Origin: Scedosporium boydii
Taxonomy: Eukaryota; Ascomycota; Sordariomycetes; Microascales; Microascaceae
Assembly: GCA_002221725.1 (NCBI GenBank)
Contig: NJFT01000099.1
Span: 1 to 64,000 of the forward strand
Length of the DNA: 64,000 bases
Direction: 5' to 3'
In this document: positions 1 through 9,717 of the stretch, piece by piece
How the letters are laid out: every line of letters starts with the position of its first letter
How positions within the stretch are numbered: the stretch's first letter is position 1
Notes under the pieces: model-generated
Databases searched by the model: none
What the model was told of the DNA's origin: nothing
The model's input: the letters and a program-made list of their open reading frames with translations, nothing else
Position numbers and translations under genes: made by a program

Positions 1-1762
1 GAGGAAGGAGTGCTCCACCGAGTCCGGGAAGGGGGATGGGGGGAGGCGGGACGACGCCGGGTATCATAGGAGGGGGGGGGATGGGCATGGAAGTCGAGGG
101 TGCGGAGCCGTGGAGAGGAAGGCCAGGAATGCCGGGGAACGAAGGAGCTTGCTGCTTAATGGGCATTTTTTGATCGACAAGACCCTCCATCTCATCTTCG
201 ATCTCGCGCTCCTCCTCCTCTTGGCGCTGCTGGCGACCGCCACGACGATCCCATGTTCCTTGGGCGACAGCAGCGGCTTCTCCAATGTGGTATTTATCTT
301 GAAAGAAATCGGTATCTCCGGGTCTAGGACGGGACCAGAAGCGGGTGAGACGGTCGTTAGATCCAGAGGCAAGAATATGACCCAAGGGATGCCAGTCCAA
401 GGACCATATGGCGAAATCGTGAGCATATGACACTTTATGGGCGGGATAAATAGTCTGCGCAGGGCAAGACTCGGGATCGGCGCTGTCATAAGGGGCCACT
501 GTCATGGGGTGGCCAGGGGGCGGATTGGGTTCGTCGAGAAGGTAGTGGAAAAGCGAGCCATCGTGGCCGCCAGTGCTCAGGAAGTTAGGATGAATTGGGT
601 GCCAGGTCAGGGTGGAAATGTCCTTCTCGTGCCCCTTGAGGAGGCAGATGTCTCGCATCATTCTCAGATCAAACACGCGAGCGGTCTGGTCCCTTGCCGA
701 CGTGGCAAGACAGAAGCCTCGAATGCGTTCGAACAATGTCTTCGTAATGGTGTTCTTGTGGCCGTGGAGAGTTGTCAAGCAGCGGGCATTTCTGGGGTCC
801 CAAAGCTTCACGAGATGGTCCTTCGACCCAGAAACGAGGAGGCCCTTCGTCGGGTGCCAATCACAGCTCTTAACATCCCAACCGTGGCTCTTGAGCACAC
901 TCTCCTCGACACCGGCGGCAAAGTCGAAAATCTTCAGAGTAGAATCATCGCTGGCCGTTACAAACTTGTTGTCGGCAGGACTGAAGGCGATATCACGGAC
1001 GGGGTCGCTATGGGCGGTAATGCTTTCAAGATTGTTGAAGTTGGGCTGCCAGTATTTGACAATACCGTCGTGGTCACCAGACACAAGCCAGTCGTCGTTG
1101 TGGGAGTAGCAGAGAGCGCGGATAGCAGAGTCATGAGCTTGCATGATGGTCTCGAAGTTGAAACCCGTACCATTCCACAAGGTGAACTCGCCGCTGCTCG
1201 AGGCTGTGAGGAGCCTTCTGCCCTCTGGTGTCCATCGGACAACATTGACTGGATGTTTGACCTTATTCAACGAGGTGTGAAGGTGCTTCGCTGGAATCGA
1301 GGCAGCCGCTCTAGCGGGTCTCGCGGCGGGTGGTTCGAGCTGATGAATCCGGTTAGTGAGCTTGCGCATGACGCGTCGATAGCAAGAGGGCAGGATGGAA
1401 CACACATCAACAATGTAGCTTGGGCTAGGTCGCTCGCGCTCTCCGAAATACGAGCCGTTTGGCTTCAGAGCCCGATTTTGGACCCAGTGGCTGAGCGTTG
1501 AGCCGTAATCAGTGACAGGACCTGTTTTCTTCATGTTTAGCAAAATGGCATGACGAGGGATCAATGGATAAACGTTTGACGATGACGACGATGATGGTTT
1601 TATGGTGATGAGAGATCGAGGAATGAAATGCTGTGGTAAAGGGAAGCAGAAGTGGATGTGGGAAACAGGAAACATACGTCGACCTCTGGCCCTCATGAAG
1701 CTGCCTTCGTGGCCACCACCACCACCGCCATGGCCATGATCACCTCGTGCATCATAAGCCAT
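1..1762 (-). CDS. PFS2: Polyadenylation factor subunit 2 (WD40), 3' end cut by window edge
   Basis: WD40-repeat subunit of the nuclear cleavage and polyadenylation factor, which acts in mRNA 3'-end formation (metazoan counterpart WDR33). Exon 1 is 1762..1678 (Met plus a His/Gly-rich start) and the intron is 1677..1522. Exon 2 runs from 1521 to position 1 without a stop. After the intron the protein reads PVTDYGSTL, then a conserved segment [11 protein letters not shown], then at least six WD repeats with typical endings (FTLWNG, VKYWQ, LKIFD, VKLWDP, ARVFDL, TRFWSR). Past the propeller comes a Gln/Arg/Glu-rich stretch. At the window edge there is a Pro/Gly-rich tail (IPGLP, MPIPPPPP), as in filamentous-fungal Pfs2. 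The C-terminus lies outside the window. The long open frame on the opposite strand (437..1501) is a shadow of this gene. Confidence 0.93.
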   Translation of the reverse strand, partial: MAYDARGDHGHGGGGGGHEGSFMRARGRRMFPVSHIHFCFPLPQHFIPRSLITIKPSSSSSSNVYPLIPRHAILLNMKKTGPVTDYGSTLSHWVQNRALKPNGSYFGERERPSPSYIVDVCSILPSCYRRVMRKLTNRIHQLEPPAARPARAAASIPAKHLHTSLNKVKHPVNVVRWTPEGRRLLTASSSGEFTLWNGTGFNFETIMQAHDSAIRALCYSHNDDWLVSGDHDGIVKYWQPNFNNLESITAHSDPVRDIAFSPADNKFVTASDDSTLKIFDFAAGVEESVLKSHGWDVKSCDWHPTKGLLVSGSKDHLVKLWDPRNARCLTTLHGHKNTITKTLFERIRGFCLATSARDQTARVFDLRMMRDICLLKGHEKDISTLTWHPIHPNFLSTGGHDGSLFHYLLDEPNPPPGHPMTVAPYDSADPESCPAQTIYPAHKVSYAHDFAIWSLDWHPLGHILASGSNDRLTRFWSRPRPGDTDFFQDKYHIGEAAAVAQGTWDRRGGRQQRQEEEEREIEDEMEGLVDQKMPIKQQAPSFPGIPGLPLHGSAPSTSMPIPPPPMIPGVVPPPPIPLPGLGGALLP

Positions 1763-3895
1763 GGTGGTAGAGGCAATCGTGGCACTAGATATGAATGATT
1801 ATAAGGGGTACTTATCACCTTAGCTTAGGGGATGTTAAGATTTCCTCCTCTAAGCAAAGGGAGAATCTCAAAGGCAGGGCTCCAGTGGTTATTGGATGAA
1901 ACCCATCCTTTGGCTCTGGATCCCTAGGTTCAAGGTCCTGGAATGAAACAAGGTGAGTGTAGGTACCAGGCTAATTGAGAAGTTCCACCGTTTGATAATT
2001 GCTTGTCCGGGGTCGATGTTGCTTCGATGAGTTGGGACCCAGCATCAAATGTTGAAGCTCTCTGGATTCCTCGCGTCGTCAAACCTGGATCGCGACGCTC
2101 TGTGAAGGTCCAGTTTGCTTGCCAAACTGCACTGGGTACTTGGTACATTTTGTCACGTGATAGAGACTGAGATCCTCTACCTTCCTTGTGGACGTCACGG
2201 GCTGGAGTACGAAGAACAACAGGTAACACTGGACGGCATGTACCTAGGTACCATGCAGCCCAATGGAGCTAATCCAATTCTGTCTTGATACATCTTGAAG
2301 TACTTCGTATTCTGTCTGTGCTGTTCTGGAAATCACATCAGTCCTGACATGTGATATTACTCTCGTCCATGATAGCACCCAGCAGCTTCGTGAGCATCAA
2401 TTGACGAATAAGTTTTGGAGCCTACTCGAGCTAGTTGCATACTTTGGATTAACATGAAGGATAGGTTTGATCAATTAGCGAGTATGCTAGCGCATTCTTC
2501 ACGTTTTCCACCGAGAGACAGAAACAAGCCTCAAGACGCACATTGCCATACCATTGCCATGGGCAATGGGATCATGTTAGATTTGAGACTCGGGCGCAGT
2601 TGGAGCTCAGACCCAGGGATTAAGATACCCCTGTTAAGATCCGTAATGGTCCTGCAAGCTGTTGAGTACTTTGTTGAAGCTCTATTTGACACACGACGGG
2701 ACGTAAGCTTCCTTTAGCTCAACGCTCTTCAGCTCAAGTCCCCGAGGTATAAGGAATGGAATTTCGCATCTGTCGCATTGTCTCTTCGCGGCTCTGGACT
2801 GTTGAATACGAAGTACGCTCTCTTCTCTCTCCTTCCGTAGTATTTTCATATGCAATCCGAGATGGAGTTGCATTAGGCAGATCTCAAAACGACCAGATCC
2901 TCAAACCCCTGGGCCTGGTCATCTCGTCATTACCCACAGCAGCACTGGGACGACTGGCCAGAAAATGCCAACCTGCCTGAACTCTAATGGCATTTAAGTC
3001 TCTCTTCTCCTGGACACCTCCCAAACGCCAGTCCGAGTAGCGTCAAGATCGGCGTACATAGTTGAGCTACTTTTCAAGACAGTTGGGGGTCAACGTAGAC
3101 AAGTCTCGTCTTCCTGTTTAACTCAATCGGTCTTGTTATTGTCCTAGTCCAAGAGCCAGTGATCCTCTACCTCAGTATTTACGCTAGGCTTTCCCATCCG
3201 GCGGGCAACCACTTGATCCCTCCTCTCTTTTCCAACCTGCGGTTATCATCTTCCCTTTTTGGTTATTTCGTGCAGCCTCATCCCCGACCCGCATTCGGAG
3301 GTGGTAGCAGCAGCTGCAGCACCAACTGAACTTGGAAACACTGCTTTCGCATTTTTGCTGCCGAGCCACACTTCCCCCTCCGCTCCCCTGCGTTGATTGT
3401 CGCCACTTTAGAACGGACTGGAACCTCGGTCTATTAATACTGGACCTCATCTCTCGCCAGACCTAGACATCATCCGCTCGCTCATTCTCGGGGGTTTTCT
3501 GGGATTGCCACCTAAATCACTCTCACGCTCACGTTCCTTGAGACGCCCAAAAGGGCTTCGACCGCCGCAAGCCGGGTTACACCACACTGTTTGCAGCACT
3601 CGTCCTTGATAGTGGGGTTCATTTTGACGGAGCTTCCGGGTTGACCGAAAAAAAAATATCAGGAAAAAGGAGAAAAAGAAAAAAATCGTTCCCGTCTCCA
3701 TGTCGGCTCAATTGAGACGAATCGCCTCTCATTCCAACTATTAGATTCATCGTGGTTGCTGGGCTCGATTTTATTTTCGATCGCCTCATCTCAATCTATC
3801 ATCTTATCATCTGATTCACGCACTGAGGAGACATAATTTGGCCAAAGACCAACATCGTGCACGTCCAACAGGTGCTGACGACAGCCTATCTCAGA
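1763..3895. other. Intergenic region and probable 5' leader of the DGAT1 gene
   Basis: No supported gene. Open frames here are short, overlap on both strands and show no domain. Two exact TACTTCGTA-type 9-mers lie at 2301..2309 and 2807..2815, and the palindrome TACCTAGGTA lies at 2241..2250. From about 3180 to 3895 the plus strand is pyrimidine-rich, which suits a long 5' leader of the downstream gene. Confidence 0.6.
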
Positions 3896-5720
3896 ATGGC
3901 GTCTACAACCTCCTCCGATGCGCATCTCGCGCCCAATGACTCTACGATCCGTCGCAAAGTAGTCAAAAAGGAATCCTCGGCGTGGGACCTGAAGACTCTT
4001 GAAAAGGAGTCAGGGAAAGCCTATCGCCATGTTGCCGCAGTTCACAAGACTTCACAGCCCTCGTGCCTCAGCCATGACTCGCAAGCGACGCCTAGCTTCC
4101 TGGGGTTCCGGAATCTTATGGTCATCTCTCTTGGTATGCCATGGCCCTTTTCATTTAGAGTAGCCGTTCGGTTCTCATTACTCATTCTCTCATAATTGAA
4201 CCACGGCTGACGATGAACGGTATAGTTGTTGGCAACCTACGTCTCATGATTGAAAACATAGAAAAGGTTCCTCTTTCCTTTCCCATTGATATCTGACTTC
4301 GGCGACACCACTAACCGTGTCAGCAGTATGGAGTATTAATATGCGTCCGCTGCCATGATTTCAGGCAATGGGATGTTCTGTTAGGGCTGGGTCTTTATTT
4401 CTTGATCCCCTGTCACCTCCTAGTAGCCTATCTCATCGAGTTAGTCGCCGCAAGCCAAGCTGTCGGCCTGCGGAAGCAAGGCAAAGGCCATAAAGATGGT
4501 CCATCACCCGAAGAAGCCGCCAAATTCCGAAGGACCTGGATCGTTATTGCCTGGCTTCACTCTATCAATGTCGTCTCGATCCTCGCCTACACATCTTACG
4601 CCGTGTATTACCACATTCATCATCCGCTCATCGGAACCATCACTGAGCTTCACGCCATCATCGTGTTGCTGAAGACGTATTCGTACGCCCTCACCAACCG
4701 AGATCTTCGCCATGCGTACCTTCACCCCGCGACAGGCGGTCTCGCCGCCATCCCCGACCTCTACGCCCAATGCCCATATCCCACAAACATCACAATGAGC
4801 AACCTCGTGTACTTCTGGTGGGCTCCGACCCTTGTCTATCAGCCAGTGTACCCCCGCACCGACAAGATCCGCTGGGTATTCGTCGCCAAGCGCGTTGGTG
4901 AGGCATTCGGTCTCGGCGTCTTCATCTGGTTCACCAGCGCCCAATACGCGACTCCGCTCTTGCTCAACTCCCTCATCAAGATCAAGACCCTCGAGTACAC
5001 CGCCATTCTCGAGCGTCTGCTCAAGCTCTCCACTATCTCGCTCGTCATCTGGCTTGCCGGCTTCTTTGCATTCTTCCAGTCGACGCTCAACGCCCTTGCG
5101 GAGATCACCAGGTTTGGCGATAGGTCGTTTTACGATGACTGGTGGAACAGCGAGAATCTCGGCGCGTACTGGCGAACATGGAATAAGCCCGTGTATAAGT
5201 ACTTTAGGAGACATGTTTACTCCCCTCTGATGAGCAGGGGCTGGTCGCCGAAGATGGCCAGTATGATGGTGTTTTTCCTCTCCGCCGTCTTCCACGAGAT
5301 TCTCGTGGGTATTCCCACACATAACATCATTGGTGGGTGATTTCTGCTCTTCGTTTTGAATATCTAGTCTATATCTTTGCATTTGATGCTAACCCAGAGA
5401 CAAACTTTTTCAGGTGTTGCCTTCTTGGGCATGTTCCTTCAACTGCCACTCATCGCTCTAACCACTCCCTTTGGCAAGTCGAAGACGGCAACGAGCAAAC
5501 TGATTGGTAACTCGATTTTCTGGATCTCTTTTACTATCTTTGGTCAGCCATTTGCGGCGCTTATGTACTTTTACGCCTGGCAGGTAAGTTCGAGTTTCCT
5601 CGCTCCCTTGTTCCCCTTTGGACGTATCGAACTCGGATGTAATTTTCTGACACGGGTGACTCTCTCCAGGCGAAGTACGGATCTGTAAGCAGGCAGGCGA
5701 TTCCAGCTAGTTCGTCATAG
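3896..5720 (+). CDS. DGAT1: Diacylglycerol O-acyltransferase type 1 (MBOAT family)
   Basis: ER membrane enzyme of the ACAT/DGAT1 branch of the MBOAT family. It makes triacylglycerol from diacylglycerol and acyl-CoA; sterol acylation cannot be fully excluded. Exons are 3896..4133, 4226..4266, 4327..5332, 5414..5583 and 5670..5720, giving 501 residues, the usual DGAT1 length. Visible marks are NLRLMIENIEKYG in the first membrane region, the FYDDWWNS motif that favours DGAT1, a following WNKPVYKY, and the putative catalytic His near residue 416 in FHEILVG. Near the C-terminus FGQPFAALMYFY is characteristic of fungal DGAT1. The start is the ATG at 3896. The second donor (GTTCCT) is non-consensus, but the phase and family alignment support the join. 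Confidence 0.9.
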
Positions 5721-6126
5721 ATTTCTTTGGGAGTTTTGAAAATTCCGAATTCCGATGCTTTAATGATTTACTCGAGAGAAGGAGAGATCTAGATGGGGAT
5801 GGATTTTTGGTTTAGCTGACTCTGCCACCTTTTGTGTCGTCTATTCTTTGGTAACGTTTTTCCCTTTTAAGTCACCAATAATAACAGGAACACTGGAATG
5901 TTTGGTATCATAATCCTAGTGTTCTAAGTTCGATGCACGTCCCTGCTATACCTGATAATTCGGTCTCGCTCAGCACTCGTAAAGGTACATAGTGATGTCT
6001 CCTTCACCACATCGAAACTTAGTGTCCTATCCTGGTCTATCAGTTCTAGATACAGACTCGTATTACCATCAAAGCACACAAACGAGAACCCAATGTCCCC
6101 TCCTAACCCAAGCTTCCGACCTTCCC

Positions 6127-6984
6127 TCACGCAATAAACGGAATCCAAACTCTCGTCCTCTGCCGATACGCCTCATACTCCTCTCCAAAGAACCTGCCAA
6201 GAGACGATTCCTCACTCGGAATCCTCCCAGCAAAGAACTTCCACATAACGATAGAGTACCCCAAGAAACAAATGACATTTCCCAGGACGAGCTGGGTCCC
6301 CACAGCCCACCAAAAGAAACCAAAGTACGAAGGATGGCGGAAGATAGAATACACGCCGGTGGTGATGAGGGAGTGCGATGCCTTCTTGTTATGCTGGACG
6401 ATGTGGTTGAAGCTCTCTCCGCACTGAATCATCGCGGCCGAGCGGACGACTTGGCCCACGGTGACGAGGACGAGACCTACGACGACGAAGAGCCGGCCCA
6501 AGTTGAAGGGCGCCCAGGTTTGGTTGGGGAAGAGGAGGTTGGTGATCAGGCATTCGATGGAGGCGCTAACGTGGGCGATGAAGTAGGCGGGCCAGTTGGC
6601 GGTTAGGAGGAAGGAAGATATTTCGGCGGACGGGGTGTTGTAAGCTGCCGTGGTCCAGAACTCGAGGAAGTGGAATGTGGAGAGGGCACCGAAGAAGAAG
6701 GGCAGGCGCCAAAGGCGACTCTCGGTGAAAAATAGTATGGCGACGCCGGCGATGACGGAGGCGGATAGGGTGCCGCCGAGGCAGAAGGCGCGTAGGGCTA
6801 TGCCGGAGAGAGACTTGGGGCCGCCACGGTAATACTGCCTGTCCGGCCGTGGGGGTTCAAAGGCGGCACCGGGGCTTGAGGAGGTGGGACTGTCAGCTTC
6901 TGGTTCGTCCGGAAAGAGGGGGATGAGCTCGGCAGAGTCATCCAGCCAAACTAGGCCTCTGCGACCTCGGGAACGAGGAATCAT
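6127..6984 (-). CDS. STE14: Protein-S-isoprenylcysteine O-methyltransferase
   Basis: ICMT-family ER membrane enzyme that methylates the C-terminal prenylcysteine of CAAX proteins such as a-type pheromones, Ras and Rho GTPases, using S-adenosylmethionine. The single exon gives 285 residues, about the family length. An acidic, Pro-rich N-terminal region (1-60) is followed by several membrane segments. The conserved C-terminal core has H-x-I-V-Q-H-N-K, LITTGVYSIFRHPSYFGFFWW and a final EEYEAYRQRTRVWIPFI, all hallmark ICMT features. The start is the first ATG that precedes the conserved part. Upstream on the same strand a GTAAGA (from 7181) and a CTAG (ending at 7018) could bound a 5'-UTR intron. 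The gene is convergent with DGAT1. Confidence 0.93.
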   Translation of the reverse strand: MIPRSRGRRGLVWLDDSAELIPLFPDEPEADSPTSSSPGAAFEPPRPDRQYYRGGPKSLSGIALRAFCLGGTLSASVIAGVAILFFTESRLWRLPFFFGALSTFHFLEFWTTAAYNTPSAEISSFLLTANWPAYFIAHVSASIECLITNLLFPNQTWAPFNLGRLFVVVGLVLVTVGQVVRSAAMIQCGESFNHIVQHNKKASHSLITTGVYSIFRHPSYFGFFWWAVGTQLVLGNVICFLGYSIVMWKFFAGRIPSEESSLGRFFGEEYEAYRQRTRVWIPFIA

Positions 6985-8954
6985 AGTGGCAACAGTGGTC
7001 TGGGAACTGGCGATGCTCTAGAAGAGAATCGACAGTTAAGAATGGGAGGGTGGTGGTGCATGAAGAAGAAGAAGCTGGGGGCGAGACACATAGGACTCCT
7101 CAAGAACTACGCTGGAAAATGGATGCGCCTCGAGGAAGGAGTTCGGGGACCGGCTAGATATAAAGAAAGCAAAGGTCTTACCTCCATTGCGGGCTCCAAA
7201 CACGGGGATGCTCCATGGTTTGCCTTCCTGTGCCTCTAAAAAGGCTAAAGAATGTAGAGACACAATCTACTTGCTGGAGCAGGACAGTATGCAGCCTAGT
7301 ATATAGACTAATTGAAAGGGATTGATCCAGTGGTGATGGGAGAAATTCCTTCTGTTGAGTCCCCTTTCACCTTAAGCTCCCAATTCACCCCCGGTCCATA
7401 GCAGTGAACTTAACTCCTTTTATCCTAGGGCGGGGATGGTGACGCAGGGAGAGTGAGATCAGATGCAATAATGTGATTGTTTGCTTGCGATTGTTCCGCC
7501 TAAGGGACGTTGCTTGCGATGCGACGGGAGGTACGGAGTCACTCTCAGGACTCTAGAGCCTTTCAGCTCGAGAGGATAATGCAGGTAGTTTCTCTCGGGG
7601 ACGGGCCAACTGCAACTAAATCGCTTCGCGTCGCCGAGCTCACTGTCGGCAAACGAGTCGACTTGATGGGTTCGATGCGGCAGGGTTGGAGGTTGGGTTT
7701 GAGTTGCTGCACGTCGGAACAAGACAAGGGCACGAGACGGCGCAGGAGTTAAGCGTCATTCTATTTTTAACTCCGAGGTAAAAAAATCAAGTTGAACCAG
7801 CACTGAGCACTGAGCAAGGTAACATTGAACTGTGCAGTGAGTTGAAGTCTGCCGCCATTGGGCTTTCAATGACCAACCACAGTGGGATTACCCTCTAAAT
7901 CCACGAGCGAGGGCCTGAATGCGTCGGTAGCACAGCCTTGTCTCAAGTAAGTTAAAACACGACTCTACCAGCGCATCAGTGCTACAGATATTGTCCTTGC
8001 GCAGGGTTGATCCTGTCCTCGAAGAAATTGTCGACCCATTACGTAGAGTCGGAGGCTGGCAATCATCTTTTCCGCGAGGAAGGGCTGAATCTGCCTGAAG
8101 GCTTCCAAAGAGCGCAGGAGATAGATAACCCCTGGCTATGGATGGTTGATCGCGTACATCCTATCCATATATCAAGCTAGCCCGCCTGTCTTTTTGGGGG
8201 GATTTTTTCGGATTTATTCTTGTATATTTACCGTATTGTTTATTCTACGCTTCTCGTCCTGATGACCAGAAATCATACCGCCGAGATGTCATCCCATCGC
8301 TGCTGGACATCAGGTAAGGGCGGGTGCCTTGCAATATCCTCTGCCCGCCAAAATTGAGGCCATGCCAGTGGGGGCATTCCGGACAAGTTCTTATTATAGC
8401 CAGGTTCTCGAATGCGTCGCGTCATCCGGACAGAGCCGCCCTATTACAGCTCGCGAAACCCGTGGCGCGGCACATGCAGCGTTCCACGAGAAGGTAGCAG
8501 CCTGCATGTAAATCGCCGAGAGGGCAGGGTCCCTGGAATGGGCGGAGGGCATCTCTTGCTGTCTACTGGTCCGTTGGCTATCCAGCCCTCTGGCCGTGGC
8601 TTTACTTCGTAACCTGTAGCCCAGTCATGACCGAATGATGCAGGACATGGGTTGGCCTGTTGGGAGGTTGGTCGCTGACGGAGGATGCGACATGTGAGAT
8701 GCTGATGATTCGATCTGTATAAAAGGAGAAGGGAAGTGCCTGCCTCGTGGCTTCCGTATATATATTTCGGTTTTGCTTTCCTCGTGCTTGCGTATAATCA
8801 AATCAATCCAAACTAGACTTGACTTCACAGCTGATAAAATCATCAATATTACTCTCCCTCATACACAGTTCCTACCCGACGCTCATCAAAACCAACAAAG
8901 GAAACAAGCCAAACCATCAAACCACCAAAACCTCAACTCGGAACCAAAACAAAA
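6985..8954. other. Intergenic, about 2 kb, no gene seen
   Basis: This separates STE14 (leftward) from a small secreted protein gene (rightward), so it holds both promoters. I find no domain-bearing frame on either strand. One TACTTCGTA 9-mer is at 8603..8611. The proximal part before 8954 is CA/AAC-rich, typical of a fungal 5' leader. Confidence 0.6.
8718..8725 (+). promoter_or_regulatory. TATA box of the small secreted protein gene
   Basis: TATAAAAG lies 237 bp upstream of the ATG at 8955, followed by an AC-rich leader. A good TATA box suits a regulated, inducible gene. No transcription start can be read from the sequence itself. Confidence 0.5.
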
Positions 8955-9470
8955 ATGCACCTCTCATCGTACCTCGCACCTCTCTTCCTCCTCCTCTCCA
9001 CCTCAGTTACAGCCTCAGTCATCCCCAAATCCGCCCTCTACACCTGCAACATCTCCCCAACCCACCCAGCCTCCCGCCTCGGCGCCTCCAAATGCGTCCA
9101 AGCCCTCCAAGAGGAAGCCAACGAAGCCGGCGGTCCCACGGGCGGCAACTTCACCGTGCAGGTCGGCGGCGAACCAGCTCGTGTATCCGAGTACTCTTGG
9201 ACCACGGAACAAGGAGAAGAGCTACTGAGTTTCGTCGAGATTGAGTATCTGGGTAACGCTGGCGGCGAAGACGGAGTGGTGGAGACGCAGGGGGCCGAGG
9301 AGGAAGGGGAACCGCAAGTCATCGGGGTCCCGCGGAGGGAGGTTGCTGGTATGTTGATGGGGTTGGTCCAGGGGTGTAGTAATCGGAGCTGTATTGAGTT
9401 GGATTGTCCCGTAAGCGGGTCTGCGAGGATTCTTGACGGGACTGTTGAGGTGCGACTCTTGGGTGCTTAA
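8955..9470 (+). CDS. Small secreted cysteine-containing protein, unknown function
   Basis: The intronless 171-residue product begins with a clear signal peptide (Leu-rich MHLSSYLAPLFLLL, likely cleaved after the TASVIP region near residue 20-25). The mature part is small and acidic in the middle (GAEEEGEPQ). It has five cysteines: two in the first third and three clustered near residues 138-148 (C-x4-C-x4-C). There are three N-glycosylation sequons (NIS, NFT, NRS). I do not recognise a family. Size, secretion signal and cysteines fit a candidate effector or surface protein, which is inference. Two other frames overlap this stretch but lack a signal peptide and any domain. A TATA box lies upstream. 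Confidence 0.72.
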   Translation: MHLSSYLAPLFLLLSTSVTASVIPKSALYTCNISPTHPASRLGASKCVQALQEEANEAGGPTGGNFTVQVGGEPARVSEYSWTTEQGEELLSFVEIEYLGNAGGEDGVVETQGAEEEGEPQVIGVPRREVAGMLMGLVQGCSNRSCIELDCPVSGSARILDGTVEVRLLGA

Positions 9471-9717
9471 GGACGGATGGTTCCGCGAATGGACGATGGT
9501 AGGAATAGAACGGGCGGCGTTATCGTTATTGCTGGGGGGGCATCGGGCGTTTGTTTGCTGGCATCTCTGTTTAACCCCATAGACACTGCTGCGCGGTCAG
9601 GGACCGTTTGCTGAATAGCATATATTGTAGTCTAGTATATCGTTTATACAACATGCATCTTTCATCTTACAACCAAACCTCCCACTAGTTTTATAACACC
9701 GCTGCAGCAACCTTCTT

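Noticed and set aside
437..1501. Long plus-strand open frame of 354 codons
   Set aside because: It is antisense to PFS2, whose WD repeats are unmistakable on the minus strand.
4504..5382. Minus-strand open frame of 292 codons
   Set aside because: Shadow of the DGAT1 exon 3; low-complexity Asp/Glu/Gly composition and no domain.
8773..9244. Two alternative frames overlapping the small secreted protein
   Set aside because: They are Pro/Ser/Asn-rich translations of the leader and of the same DNA; only the frame at 8955 has an ATG with a signal peptide.
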